From CAVZVW01 sp963778845 (GTDB taxonomy: Bacteria > Actinomycetota > Actinomycetes > Actinomycetales > Kineosporiaceae): DNA of 64,000 nt. The notes under the pieces are model-generated. The model was given only the letters and a program-made list of their open reading frames with translations. It was not told where the DNA came from and did not search any database. Numbering within the stretch: the first letter of the stretch is position 1; each line of letters starts with the position of its first letter. This document shows positions 20,155 through 30,017 of this stretch, piece after piece. The stretch lies in NCBI GenBank assembly GCA_963778845.1, contig CAVZVW010000009.1:558001-622000 (forward strand), read 5' to 3'. A program made the translations under genes and the position numbers.

Positions 20155-21758
20155 CGTGCCAGCCTCCGCAGCCGTGTCGCGGTCTCGCGGTCCAGCCAGA
20201 CGACCCCGAGGACGAGCACCCCGGCCGACGTCGCAGCGGCGGCGGTGCCGCTGCCCACGGCGGCAGCCGACCCGCTGCCCCAGGCACCGAGCAGCCACGA
20301 GACGACAAGGCGACCTGCGGCCACCGCGACCAGACCTGTGGCCCCCAGCACCCACGCTGTTCGGGCCACGCCCGCGAGCGCCTCCGGGCCCGCGGAACGG
20401 CGCAGGGCCAGGAGCAGCCCGACGCCGGCCACGCTCATCCCGATCGAGGACCCTAACGCGAGTGCCACAACGGTCGCGTCTGCCGCCGGCGCGAGGTTCA
20501 CCACCAGCACCGAGGCCGCCGCGGCGGCGAGCCAGCCGACCGACGTCGCAACGGCGGCCGCACGCCCGGCGTGCAGGGCGTACAGCGCGCGGCCCAGATG
20601 GGCGATGAGAGCGAACCCGACCAGGCCCGGGGCGATCGCCGTGAGCGCCGCCGACATGCCGGTCACCGACCCACGGTCCAGGCCGGCGAACACGGCTGCA
20701 ACAGCGGGCGCCGCGGCGCCGAGCAGGCAGACGCCGAGCACTGAGGCGAGCAGCAGCGCCCGGGTGGTCGTGGCGCAGGTCGAGGCGAAGCCAACCCGGT
20801 CGCCCTGGGCGGCGCGCTCGGCAAGCCTCGGGAAGGCCGCCGTCGCCAGCGGGACGGCCAGCACCGCGTACGGAAGCAGGTAGACCGCCTGGGTGTACTG
20901 GTAGACGTTCAGCGTGCCGGTGACGCCGCCCCGGTTGGCGAGAAGCAGCACGACCACGACGTTGAGCTGCTGAGCCAGCAGTGCGACGACGCCTGCGGAG
21001 GCCAGAGCCATCGCCTTCCTCCCGAGCCCCGCGGGCAGTGCCCACGCCGGGCGCAGCCGCACACCGGCCCGGTGTACCGGCACCAGCAACGGCAGTGTCA
21101 TCGCCGCGACGCCGGCCGTCGTCCCCCAGGTGAGCCAGGCGAGGGCGTCCGCAGGGACGGAGGCCGCGTCTGCCTGGGTGCCGTGGGCAAGCCGGGCGAA
21201 CATCAGGTACGCCCCGATCACCATCAAGCTCGACAGCAGGGGTGCCACCGCGGGCCAGAAGAAGCGCCGGTGAGCCTGCAGCACGCCGGTGAGCACCATG
21301 CCGATGCCGTAGAGCACGACCTGCGGCGCGAAGACGAGCAGCATGGTGACGGCGACGTCGCGCTGGGCCGGGCACTTCGGCGTCCCCAGCATGAGGTCGG
21401 TGAGCGGGACGGCGAGCACGGCGAGCAGGAGGGACAGCGGCAGCAGAACCGCCACGGCCCTGGTGAGCAGGGCGGAGCTGATCTGGGCGACCTCGGCGCG
21501 GCTGCCGGCGACGAGGGACCCCGCCAGCAACGGCACCACGACCCCGGCAAGCGCACCGCCGGCGGCCACCTCGAAGAGCACGTTGGGCAGCTGGTTGGCC
21601 GTGGAGTACGCGTTGCCGACGCACTCGCTGCCCACCGTGCCCGAGAACACCAGCCATCGGCCGAACCCCGCCACTCGCGACGCTGCAGTGACGCCGGCGA
21701 TCAGGGCGGCCGACCCGAGGAGGCCACCCGCCACAGCCGCGCGAGGCTGCAGGCTCAC
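20151..21758 (-). CDS. MurJ/MviN-like lipid II flippase family protein
   Basis: It is a polytopic membrane protein with about 14 predicted helices in 535 residues. The start matches MurJ/MviN: VTAASRVAGFGRWLVFSGTVG, then NAYSTANQLPNVLFEVAAGGAL, and later VYQYTQAVYLLPYAVLAVPLATAAFPRL, a signature of the family. MurJ moves undecaprenyl-linked intermediates across the membrane. Actinobacteria usually have a larger MurJ near the chromosome origin, so this shorter paralogue may carry a different lipid-linked glycan. It starts at GTG 21758 and is translationally coupled both to the MraY-like gene upstream and to the glycosyltransferase downstream by GTGA overlaps. Confidence 0.88.
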   Translation of the reverse strand: MSLQPRAAVAGGLLGSAALIAGVTAASRVAGFGRWLVFSGTVGSECVGNAYSTANQLPNVLFEVAAGGALAGVVVPLLAGSLVAGSRAEVAQISSALLTRAVAVLLPLSLLLAVLAVPLTDLMLGTPKCPAQRDVAVTMLLVFAPQVVLYGIGMVLTGVLQAHRRFFWPAVAPLLSSLMVIGAYLMFARLAHGTQADAASVPADALAWLTWGTTAGVAAMTLPLLVPVHRAGVRLRPAWALPAGLGRKAMALASAGVVALLAQQLNVVVVLLLANRGGVTGTLNVYQYTQAVYLLPYAVLAVPLATAAFPRLAERAAQGDRVGFASTCATTTRALLLASVLGVCLLGAAAPAVAAVFAGLDRGSVTGMSAALTAIAPGLVGFALIAHLGRALYALHAGRAAAVATSVGWLAAAAASVLVVNLAPAADATVVALALGSSIGMSVAGVGLLLALRRSAGPEALAGVARTAWVLGATGLVAVAAGRLVVSWLLGAWGSGSAAAVGSGTAAAATSAGVLVLGVVWLDRETATRLRRLAR

Positions 21759-22645
21759 CGGGGGCGGCGCCCCAGTGCGTCCACGGCACGCAGCACCGGC
21801 GTCGACTCGATGACCTTGGTGAAGCTGACCTTCTCGCTGGCCAGCGTCAGGGCCACCACGCCGACCAGCGCGCCGATCCGCGCACGCCGCGGCAACCCGG
21901 CCGCCATGGCCGTCCCGAGGAGCGCACCGAGCGCGTTCGCGCCGGTGTCACCGAGCATGGCCGCCTCGGACAGGTCCTCGGCGAGCAGCCCGACGACCGG
22001 ACCGAGAGCTGCCGCGGCGAGGGCAGCGGCCGGGCCGGCGGACGCCGCCGCGACCGGTGCCGCGAGGCTGCACACCTTGAGCGCGCGGCCCGGTCGCAGG
22101 TCGAAGAGGTTGATCAGGTTGGCCGTCCCGGCCACGAGCCCCCCCGCCACACCGACGTCGCAGATCCGCCCTACCCCCGCGCCCGCCCGGCTGTGCCCAG
22201 AACCAGCCGGCCCGGAACCAGCCGGCTTCGTCATCAGGACGGCGGCTGCGAGCCCGGTCACACCTATCCCCAGCACCTTCAGACCGCCGGTGGTGACCCG
22301 GCCGTGTGCGAGCGCCGTCAGGTGGCCGCGAAGGCCCTTGCTCGCCCCGGACTCGGCGTGGTCGTCGACCGCCCCGAACACCGCCGCCCCGGTGACTGCG
22401 ACCGCGCTCGCAGCCCGCAACCGGCCCGGGAGCGCCGCAGACGCCGCGACCCCCACGAGGCAACCCACGGCAGCCGCCGGCCCCTCCAGAAGCGTCACGG
22501 GGTCCCCACGGTGGTTCGTGCGGGTCCATCGTGCGGCGCCACCCGGCGGCTGGTCCCCGAGCAGGGCGTAGGTCCCCCGGGCGGCGGCCGCGGACGCGGC
22601 GACCACCGCGAGCCGGCCCAGGATCCCGGAGGCTCTCGCCGTCAC
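21755..22645 (-). CDS. MraY/WecA-like phospho-sugar transferase family membrane protein
   Basis: 296 residues, almost entirely hydrophobic segments. Charged motifs sit where MraY/WecA enzymes have their catalytic residues: FGAVDDHAE (Asp-Asp pair), ASKGLRGHL, NLINLFDLRPGRALK (Asn-x-x-Asn-Leu-x-Asp) and MLGDTGANALGALLG (Gly-Asp-x-Gly). The His-rich cytoplasmic motif of true MraY is not visible. I infer transfer of a phospho-sugar to a polyprenyl phosphate, substrate unknown. The true MraY is normally encoded in the dcw cluster. It lies between steB and the MurJ-like gene with GTGA overlaps on both sides, so it is expressed with the SteA/SteB pair. Confidence 0.75.
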   Translation of the reverse strand: MTARASGILGRLAVVAASAAAARGTYALLGDQPPGGAARWTRTNHRGDPVTLLEGPAAAVGCLVGVAASAALPGRLRAASAVAVTGAAVFGAVDDHAESGASKGLRGHLTALAHGRVTTGGLKVLGIGVTGLAAAVLMTKPAGSGPAGSGHSRAGAGVGRICDVGVAGGLVAGTANLINLFDLRPGRALKVCSLAAPVAAASAGPAAALAAAALGPVVGLLAEDLSEAAMLGDTGANALGALLGTAMAAGLPRRARIGALVGVVALTLASEKVSFTKVIESTPVLRAVDALGRRPR

Positions 22646-23625
22646 GGCGCCACAGGGCCGGGCTCGGCAGGAAGGGGGGACGTCGCGGCGTCGGCGAAGC
22701 CGTACGCCCCCGAGGCACCGGCCCGCTGCTCACGCAGCGCCAGCACGGTGGTCATCGGCGCCATCGCCGTTCCCCCGGTGTCGACGGTCGAGATGGCCTT
22801 GGCGAGCGTGGCGTCCCCCCGCACGACGCCCACCAGCCCGTCCTTGGTCGCCGACGACGCCGGTCCCACCACGACCGACCCGGAGCTCGCGTCGTCCAGC
22901 GACTTGGTCAACGTCGCCCAGGACCCGGCCACTTGCTGCGGGGACAACGTGGACGGCGACGGGCTCGCCGTCGTCGTCGAGGCCGCAGCCGTCCCGGGAG
23001 CCACCACGACAACCTCGGTCGCCCGGCCCGTGAGGTCGCCGTCCAGCGACACGAGCTTCGCGCTGCGCAAGGCGGCGCAGACGGTGGCTGACGCGGGGTC
23101 GGCCTGCCCGGCCTGCGCGATCTGGTCGGTGACCAGGCACCTCGCCAGCAGGGCGCCCAGCTGCGCCTGCGTGTCGAGCCCGCGGGCGGCGTCAGGCACG
23201 TCAAAGGTCAGGTCGCTGACTACCTGGTCCCGGGTCGCCTGCTTCGCCGGGTCGGTCCACTCGTCGCTGACAGTGACATGACCCGTCACGGTGGCCCCTG
23301 CCCCCTTGAGCGCCGAGGTCATGGCGTCGAGGCTCTTGGCGTCGGACCCGGGCAGGGTGACGAGAACGACGTAGGTGCCACCGAGCTGCTCGGCGACCAT
23401 CGACGGCGTGACCGCCTGCACGAACTGCTCGCGCCGGTCGATCCCGCTCTCTGCGGTCCGCTTCTCGTCCAGGGCCGCGTTGCGCTCCTTCGCCAGGGAG
23501 TCCACCCGGTCCTTCAGCGTGTTGCCGAGGTTCTCCTTCAGCGGTCCCGCCCCGAGCACGATGCCGACGGCCAGTGCGAGGAACACCGAGACGAGGGAGA
23601 CGAGGTGGTAGCGAAAATCGATCAT
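22642..23625 (-). CDS. steB: SteB / MctB-family membrane-anchored protein
   Basis: The start MIDFRYHLVSLVSVFLALAV is the conserved N-terminus of the MctB family (Rv1698 in M. tuberculosis, described as a copper transport protein); its Corynebacterium relative SteB works with SteA in cell separation. One N-terminal membrane segment is followed by a coiled-coil-like stretch (residues 33-65) and an extracytoplasmic domain with Ser/Thr/Pro-rich spacer. 327 residues. I chose ATG 23625, not the longer frame, because it fits the family start and overlaps the steA stop as ATGA, one of only two ATGA junctions here. Copper export and cell separation are alternative roles; context with steA favours the second. 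Confidence 0.85.
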   Translation of the reverse strand: MIDFRYHLVSLVSVFLALAVGIVLGAGPLKENLGNTLKDRVDSLAKERNAALDEKRTAESGIDRREQFVQAVTPSMVAEQLGGTYVVLVTLPGSDAKSLDAMTSALKGAGATVTGHVTVSDEWTDPAKQATRDQVVSDLTFDVPDAARGLDTQAQLGALLARCLVTDQIAQAGQADPASATVCAALRSAKLVSLDGDLTGRATEVVVVAPGTAAASTTTASPSPSTLSPQQVAGSWATLTKSLDDASSGSVVVGPASSATKDGLVGVVRGDATLAKAISTVDTGGTAMAPMTTVLALREQRAGASGAYGFADAATSPLPAEPGPVAP

Positions 23626-24863
23626 GCGAGCGTCATCCGTCCGTGAAGCAGCGATCCATGCAGCCACGCCTCCGGGGCCGCACCGACGAACCAGCTGCGC
23701 AGCCACGACACGATGTCGTCCAGCCGCGCGCCCAGCAGTGAGTACACGGTCTGGCCGCCCGGCGTCGCGGCCAGTGCCGCCGCGAGGGCCACCAGGCCCG
23801 CAAGAACCAGCAGGGTCAGCTGGCGGTTGCTGATCCGCTGCCTGTACAGGCGTGAGACGCCCTTCGCGTCCACGAGCTTGCCGCCCACACGCAGCCGGGT
23901 GAGGAACGTGCTCGCCATGCCTGGCCGGCCCTTGTCCAGGAACTCGATGAGCGTCGCGTGGCTGCCCACCGCGACGATCAGCGACGCGCCCTTCTCGTCG
24001 GCCAGGAGCATCGCCACGTCCTCACTCGTCCCCATCGCGGGGAAGACCACCGGTTCCACGCCGAGCCGCCGCACCCGCTCCAGACCCGGAGCCCGACCGT
24101 CCCGGTAGGCGTGCACGACCACCTCGGCGCCCCCGGTGAGCGCGCGGTCGGAGACGGAGTCCATGTCGCCGACCACCATGGCCGGGGTGTAGCCGGCCTC
24201 GAGGATCGCGTCCGCGCCCCCGTCGACGCCGATGAGCACGGGGCGGTACTCGCGGATGTACGGACGGAGGGTCGCCAGGTCCTCCTTGTAGTGGTACCCG
24301 CGGACGACGATCAGCACCTGCCGACCGTCGAGCGGCGTGCGCACGTCGGGCACGCCGACGCCGTCCAGCAGGAGGTCACGCTCGCGGCGCAGGAAGTCCA
24401 TGGTGTTGGTCGCGAAGGCCTCCAGCTGGATCGCCAGCCCGGCGCGCGCCTCGTCCATCGCCGCGGTGACGGATGTCTCGTCCTGGGCGTACCCCTGAGC
24501 CACCAGCCTTTCGCCGACCCAGACGCCCCCCTCGTGCACCCGCACGAGCGTGCCCTCGTCCAGGGCCGTCATGACATCGGTGCCGGTGACGTCCACCAGC
24601 GGGATCCCGGCGGTCAGGAGGATCTGCGGGCCGAGGTTGGGGTAGCGCCCGGAGATGCTCGGTGACGCGTTGACCACGGCAGCGGGGCGGCAGGCCACCA
24701 GCGCCTCTGCCGAGACCCGGTCGAGATCGGTGTGGTCGATGACGGCGACGTCGCCCGGCCGCAGCCGCTTGGTGAGGTTCTTCGTGCGGTGGTCGACTCG
24801 GGCTGGGCCGCATGCGCCGGGCCCCGACGGCTGCGTCGGGCGGCGCAGTGCAGGCATTCTCAC
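23622..24863 (-). CDS. steA: SteA, putative cytokinetic ring protein
   Basis: 413 residues. The N-terminal region (KNLTKRLRPGDVAVIDHTDLD) and the central thiamine-pyrophosphokinase-like domain (VLIGVDGGADAILEAGYTPAMVVGDMDSVSD) are characteristic of SteA, which lacks a proven enzymatic role. A single hydrophobic helix, LTLLVLAGLVALAAALAAT, at about residues 351-369 anchors it. In Corynebacterium SteA and SteB act at the division septum in cell separation. The GTG at 24863 overlaps the recN stop (GTGA); an ATG two codons later is possible. Confidence 0.88.
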   Translation of the reverse strand: MRMPALRRPTQPSGPGACGPARVDHRTKNLTKRLRPGDVAVIDHTDLDRVSAEALVACRPAAVVNASPSISGRYPNLGPQILLTAGIPLVDVTGTDVMTALDEGTLVRVHEGGVWVGERLVAQGYAQDETSVTAAMDEARAGLAIQLEAFATNTMDFLRRERDLLLDGVGVPDVRTPLDGRQVLIVVRGYHYKEDLATLRPYIREYRPVLIGVDGGADAILEAGYTPAMVVGDMDSVSDRALTGGAEVVVHAYRDGRAPGLERVRRLGVEPVVFPAMGTSEDVAMLLADEKGASLIVAVGSHATLIEFLDKGRPGMASTFLTRLRVGGKLVDAKGVSRLYRQRISNRQLTLLVLAGLVALAAALAATPGGQTVYSLLGARLDDIVSWLRSWFVGAAPEAWLHGSLLHGRMTLA

Positions 24864-26632
24864 AAGACCGATGGTCCCACGGCTGTCCGCTCCGCCCGCG
24901 CGGCAGCGAGCAGCTCCTCGGCATGTGCCCGCGCGTTGCCGGACTCCTCCAGCCCGCTGAGCATGCGCGCCAGCTCGCGGACACGCTCGAGATCGTCGAG
25001 GGCACGCACGCCGCTCTCGGTCACCTCACCGTCGTCGGACTTCACGACCATGAGGTGCAGGTCGGCGTATGCGGCCACCTGGGGCAGGTGCGTCACGACA
25101 AGCACCTGCGACGTCCGGGCCAGCCGGGCCAGGCGCCGCCCGACGCCCAGCGCAGCCCGACCGCCGACCCCTGCGTCGACCTCGTCGAAGACGAAGGTCG
25201 GCACCGGGTCGACCGCACCGAGGACGACCTCCAGCCCGAGCATCACCCGGGAGAGCTCGCCGCCCGATGCGCCCTTCGCGAGCGGCCTGGGTGCAGCCCC
25301 CACGTGCGGTGCCAGCTGCAGCTCCACCTCGTCGACCCCCTCCGGGCCGGCGGCGACACTCACCTCGCCGGCACCGCTGTCGACAGCCAGTCCCGACGGG
25401 TCGGGGCGCTGGCGCACATCCACGAGGAGGCGGGCGTCGGGCATGGCGAGCTGCTGGAGCTCGGCCGTCACCGCTTCGGCGAGCCGGTCGGCGGCGGCCG
25501 AGCGTGCCCGGCTCACCTCCCCAGCCGCCTTGGCCAGACCGGCCACCAGCTCGTCGCGCTCGGCGCGAAGCCCGGCCAGGGTGTCGTCGTCGCTGTCGAG
25601 CTCGTGCAGCCTCGCCGATGCCTCCTCCGCCCACGCCAGCACCGCGCTCACGTCGTCGCCGTAGGCCCGGGTGAGCCCGGCCAGGGCGGCGCGGCGTTCC
25701 TCCACCATCGACAGCCGAAGGGGGTCGGACTCCACCGACTCGACGTACGACGCGCACTCCGCCGCGATGTCCGAGACCAGGTAGCCGACCTCGGCGAGGC
25801 GGTCGGCGAGGCCCGCCAGCACGGCGTCGTGCTCCCGCACGGCGTCCAGGAACCGCCGCGCGGCAGCGAGCAGGGACCGCACGTCGTCGGCCGGCTCGCC
25901 CGTGTCGGCATCGCCGGCCAGGGCGGCGTGGGCCGAGCTGGCGGCGGTGCGCAGCTCCTCCGCGTGGGCCAGGCGGACGGCCTCGGCGCGCAAGGCGACG
26001 TCCTCGCCGGGCTGCGGCGCGACCCGCTCCACCTCGGCGACGCCCAGCCGCAGGAGCTCAGCCTCTTGAGCCCGCTCGCGGGCCGCCCTCGTGATCTCGT
26101 CGATCCGCGACTCGACGGCTCGCCAGCGCTGCCACGCCTCACGGTAACCACGCAACGGGACGGCCACGTCGTCGCCGGCGAACCTGTCCAGCGACTCGCG
26201 CTGGCGGGCCGCCGAGCGCAGACGGATCTGGTCGCTCTGCCCGTGCACGGCCACCAGGTCGTCGGCGAGCTCGGCCAGCACGCCGACCGGCACCGCCCGA
26301 CCCCCGAGGTAGGCCCGGCTGCGACCCTCGGCGGACACGCTGCGCGAGACCACCAGCACGTCGCCGTCGTCGAGGACGGCGCCGGCCTCACCGGCCCGCG
26401 CCGCCACGCGTCCGGCCGGGTCCACGCTCAGGTGTCCCTCCACGAGGACGGCGCTCTCGCCGTCCCGCACGGCGGCAGGGTCACCGCGACCGCCGAGCAG
26501 CAGCCCGAGCCCGGTGACCACCATCGTCTTCCCGGCACCGGTCTCACCGGTGACCACGGTCAACCCGGGGCCGAGCTCGAGAGAGGCGTCACGGATGACG
26601 CCCAGCCCTCGCAGGCGCATCTGCAGCAGCAC
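24860..26632 (-). CDS. recN: DNA repair protein RecN
   Basis: SMC-like ATPase of double-strand-break repair, about 590 residues. The N-terminal RLRGLGVIRDASLELGPGL and Walker A VVTGETGAGKTMVV are followed by a long Ala/Glu/Arg/Leu coiled-coil region, then the C-terminal ASGGELSRVMLGLEVVLG signature, Walker B FVFDEVDAGVGG and VLVVTHLPQVAAYAD. I chose GTG 26632 because VLLQMRLRGLGVI aligns with the family start; the ATG at 26620 is an alternative. It follows nadK after a 10-base gap, and the order tlyA-nadK-recN-steA-steB is conserved in actinobacteria. Confidence 0.93.
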   Translation of the reverse strand: MLLQMRLRGLGVIRDASLELGPGLTVVTGETGAGKTMVVTGLGLLLGGRGDPAAVRDGESAVLVEGHLSVDPAGRVAARAGEAGAVLDDGDVLVVSRSVSAEGRSRAYLGGRAVPVGVLAELADDLVAVHGQSDQIRLRSAARQRESLDRFAGDDVAVPLRGYREAWQRWRAVESRIDEITRAARERAQEAELLRLGVAEVERVAPQPGEDVALRAEAVRLAHAEELRTAASSAHAALAGDADTGEPADDVRSLLAAARRFLDAVREHDAVLAGLADRLAEVGYLVSDIAAECASYVESVESDPLRLSMVEERRAALAGLTRAYGDDVSAVLAWAEEASARLHELDSDDDTLAGLRAERDELVAGLAKAAGEVSRARSAAADRLAEAVTAELQQLAMPDARLLVDVRQRPDPSGLAVDSGAGEVSVAAGPEGVDEVELQLAPHVGAAPRPLAKGASGGELSRVMLGLEVVLGAVDPVPTFVFDEVDAGVGGRAALGVGRRLARLARTSQVLVVTHLPQVAAYADLHLMVVKSDDGEVTESGVRALDDLERVRELARMLSGLEESGNARAHAEELLAAARAERTAVGPSVL

Positions 26633-26642
26633 GGGCGCCAGC

Positions 26643-27637
26643 CTAGGAGTCGGGGCCGTCAGCCGCCGCCTGCGCATCCACTGCCGCCGGGCTGCTCGTG
26701 CTGCTCGGGCTGCTCGGGCTGCTCGGGCTGCGCGGGCTGCGCGGGCTGCGCCAACCGTGCACGGGCAGCTCGAACTTGGCCACGAGCCGGTCGGTGAACG
26801 GGGGCCGCGCCAGCCGGGCGAGCCGGACAGGCAGCAAGGAGCGGCGGACGCGGACGGTCGCGCCCGCCGGGACGGGGACGGTGCGCCTCCCGTCGCACCA
26901 CAGGACGCCACCCGCCCGCGTGCGCCCCAGCACCTCCACGCCCAGCTCGCACGTCGGAGCCACCACGAGCGGTCGTGCGAACAGGGCGTGCGCCGAGATC
27001 GGCACGACGAGCATCGCCTCGACCTCGGGCCAGACCACGGGCCCGCCTGCGGAGAACGCGTATGCGGTGGACCCCGTCGGTGTCGCGAGAACCACGCCGT
27101 CGCAGCCGAACTCCGTCAGCGGGCGGCCGTCCACCTCGACCCGCAGCTCGATCATCCGGTCACGGCTGGCCTTCTCCACGGTCGCCTCGTTCACTGCCCA
27201 CGTGCGTGCGACCTCGACGTCCTCGCGCAGCACCCGCACGTCGAGGGTCATGCGCTCCTCGACCTCGTAGCTGCGTTCGGCTATGCGCTGGACCGTCTCG
27301 ACGAGGTCCTCACGCTCGGCCTCGGCAAGGAAGCCGACGTGCCCGAGGTTGACGCCGAGGAGCGGGACGTCGCTGCCTCGCACCACCTCCGCGGCCCGCA
27401 GGATCGTCCCGTCACCTCCGAGGACGACGACGAGCTCGGCGCCGTCCAGCGGGTCGGAGGCGTCCGCCACCCGAACGCGCTTCCCGACGCGGTCGCCCAG
27501 CTGCATGGCCTCCTCCGGGAGCAGCAGCGGGACCAGGCCGGCGGCGTCCAGCCGCATCGCGACCTCCTCGGCCGCCTGCACGGCGGCCGGGCGCCCGGTG
27601 TGCGCGAGCACGAGGACGGCGCGCTCACGGCCGCCGC

Positions 27638-27641
<4 letters not shown>
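26643..27641 (-). CDS. nadK: NAD kinase
   Basis: It makes NADP from NAD. It has the signature GGDGTILRAAEVVRG with the catalytic Asp, LGVNLGHVGFLAEAE, VNEATVEKASRDRMIEL and the TPTGSTAYAFSAGGPVV motif. It is 332 residues from GTG 27641, which overlaps tlyA. The last 35 residues (RSPRSPRSPSSPSS-like, then Ala/Asp-rich) are a low-complexity tail encoded by a 9-base tandem array and are not part of the usual enzyme. Confidence 0.95.
26691..26753. repeat. Tandem array, 7 x 9 bp, in the nadK C-terminus
   Basis: Units GCTGCTCGG or GCTGCGCGG encode the SPR/SPS triplet repeats at the end of NadK, shortly before its stop codon and the recN start. Confidence 0.9.
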
Positions 27642-28449
<808 letters not shown>

Positions 28450-28453
<4 letters not shown>

Positions 28454-28761
28454 CCCTCGACGTCGGCGAGCCGGTCCTGCAGCGCTCGGTGCGCTGACTC
28501 GAACTCGGCCAGCTGCGCGTCCAGCGGCTCGCCGGCACGCTCGCCGAGCCTGGTGATCGCCTCGTCGACCTTGGCGTCACCGGTCACGGGGGGCGGGGGC
28601 GTCCCGCCCTCGCCAGCAGGGTCCAGGACAGCAGGGTCCAAGACAGCAGAGTCCAAGACAGCAGAGTCCAAGACAGCAGAGTCCAAGACAGCAGAGTCCA
28701 AGACAGCAGGGTCCAGGACAGCAGGGTCAACACCCGGTTCGTCGAGCTCGTCGATGCCCAT
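28450..28761 (-). CDS. Small acidic protein with AVLDS/AVLDP repeats, unknown function
   Basis: About 103 residues from ATG 28761 (a GTG nine bases earlier is also possible). The N-terminal half is almost wholly the 5-residue repeat AVLDP/AVLDS, encoded by a 15-base array. The C-terminal half (KVDEAITRLGERAGEPLDAQLAEFESAHRALQDRLADVE) is a predicted amphipathic helix and is the only part that looks conserved; a small protein of this kind sits between the HAD phosphatase and tlyA in many actinobacteria. The stop overlaps the tlyA start (GTGA). Function unknown; it might act as a small partner protein. Confidence 0.7.
28621..28725. repeat. Tandem array, 7 x 15 bp, in the small gene before tlyA
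   Basis: Seven units of GTCCAAGACAGCAGA with one- or two-base variants (outer copies carry GG instead of AA or AG). Codons are in register, so copy-number change would only lengthen the AVLDS stretch. Confidence 0.97.
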
Positions 28762-28805
28762 GACTCCCACTCCCCACTACGCCTGCGTTGCCGACCCGGG
28801 CGCCT

Positions 28806-30017
28806 TCACGCTATCGCGGGGCCGGGGCCGCGCCCTCTCTCGATCTGCCCCAGCCCCTTGACCTGCTCCAGCCCCTTGGCCTGCTCCAGCCCCTTGGCCT
28901 GCTCCAGGGCCTCGACCTGCTCCAGGGCGGCCAGGAGCACCTCGACGGTGCCCGAGCTCACCGGCTGCCCGCTCTCGTCCGCTCCGGCCCACACCGCGAC
29001 GCAGGCCGCACGGAGGAGGTCGAGGGCGTCGTCCCCCGTCGCCACGACGTCGATCCCGCCCCCGGTCCCCGCCTCGGGTCGGGCACCGGTCTCGCGCACG
29101 GTCGCCCCGCCGCACGACCAGGTCCGGCGACCCTTCAGTGTCACTGGCGGGTTCGGTGTCACTGGCGGATGCGGTGCGTGCAGAGCGGTCAGATCACGAC
29201 CGAGGAAGTGCGGGCGGCGCGGCGCCGGGGCGGCGAGCAGGTGCGCGGGGTTGGTCACACCGGTCATGACCAGCAGCCCGTCCATCCCAGCGGCCCGGGC
29301 GCCCTGCAGGTCGGTGTCGAGCCGGTCGCCGACCACGAGCGGTCTCTGCGCGTTCCACCGTCGAGCGGCCTGCTCGAACAAGGCAGGTTCGGGCTTGCCC
29401 GCCACCTCAGGCAGCCGTTCCGACGCCGTCGCCACAGCTGCGACGAGCGTGCCGTTTCCCGGCGCCGGCCCGAAGGGTGTCGGAACCGTGGGGTCGGTGT
29501 TGGTCGCCATCCAGGGCAGACCTGCTCGGACGGCGCGCGTCCCCTCGGCGAGCAGCCTCCACCCGATGTCGGGGGAGAACCCTTGCACGACCGCGACGGG
29601 TGCGCCGTCCATCGACCCCACGGGCGTGAGACCCTCGGCGCGCAGCGCAGCATAGAGGCCCTCCCCGCCGACGACGAGGATCGGGGCGCCCACCGGAAAC
29701 CGTTGTGCCAGAAGGGACGAGGCGGCCTGCGCCGACGTCATCACATCGGTCGACGCGGCCGGCAGACCGAGGCGTGACAGGTGGTCGGCGACGACCTCGG
29801 GTGCGCGGGAGGCGTTGTTGGTGACGAACGCCAGCGCCATCCCGTGAGCGCGCGCGGCTTCGAGGGCGCGCACGGCCCCGGGGACGGCGTCGGCCCCGAT
29901 GTAGACGACACCGTCGAGGTCGAGCAGCGCGACGTCGTAGGCGTCGACGAGGGCCTTGTCACTGCCCTTGAGGGTCGAGTGTTCCCAGGGCTGAGGTCGC
30001 GCGGACGCATTGCTCAC
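28806..30017 (-). CDS. HAD-superfamily (NagD/Cof IIA) phosphatase
   Basis: Motif I is LLDLDGVVYIGAD, motif II is FVTNNASR, the lysine motif is EVAGKPEPALFEQA, and motif III is VVGDRLDTDLQGARAAGM. This order and the large cap between motifs II and III mark the NagD-like group. The M. tuberculosis gene in the same position, Rv1692, is described as a glycerol-3-phosphate phosphatase, so that activity is likely but inferred. 403 residues, longer than usual: the last 130 residues are extra and end in EQAKGLEQAKGLEQ-type heptad-like repeats. The GTG at 30017 overlaps the TPR protein stop. Confidence 0.88.
   Translation of the reverse strand: MSNASARPQPWEHSTLKGSDKALVDAYDVALLDLDGVVYIGADAVPGAVRALEAARAHGMALAFVTNNASRAPEVVADHLSRLGLPAASTDVMTSAQAASSLLAQRFPVGAPILVVGGEGLYAALRAEGLTPVGSMDGAPVAVVQGFSPDIGWRLLAEGTRAVRAGLPWMATNTDPTVPTPFGPAPGNGTLVAAVATASERLPEVAGKPEPALFEQAARRWNAQRPLVVGDRLDTDLQGARAAGMDGLLVMTGVTNPAHLLAAPAPRRPHFLGRDLTALHAPHPPVTPNPPVTLKGRRTWSCGGATVRETGARPEAGTGGGIDVVATGDDALDLLRAACVAVWAGADESGQPVSSGTVEVLLAALEQVEALEQAKGLEQAKGLEQVKGLGQIERGRGPGPAIA
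28853..28924. repeat. Tandem array, 4 x 18 bp, at the HAD phosphatase C-terminus
   Basis: Units GCCCCTTGGCCTGCTCCA with variants encode GLEQAK/ALEQVE repeats, which would form a short charged helix close to the stop codon at 28806. A further 2 x 18 duplication lies upstream at about 29139-29174 in the same gene. Confidence 0.9.
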
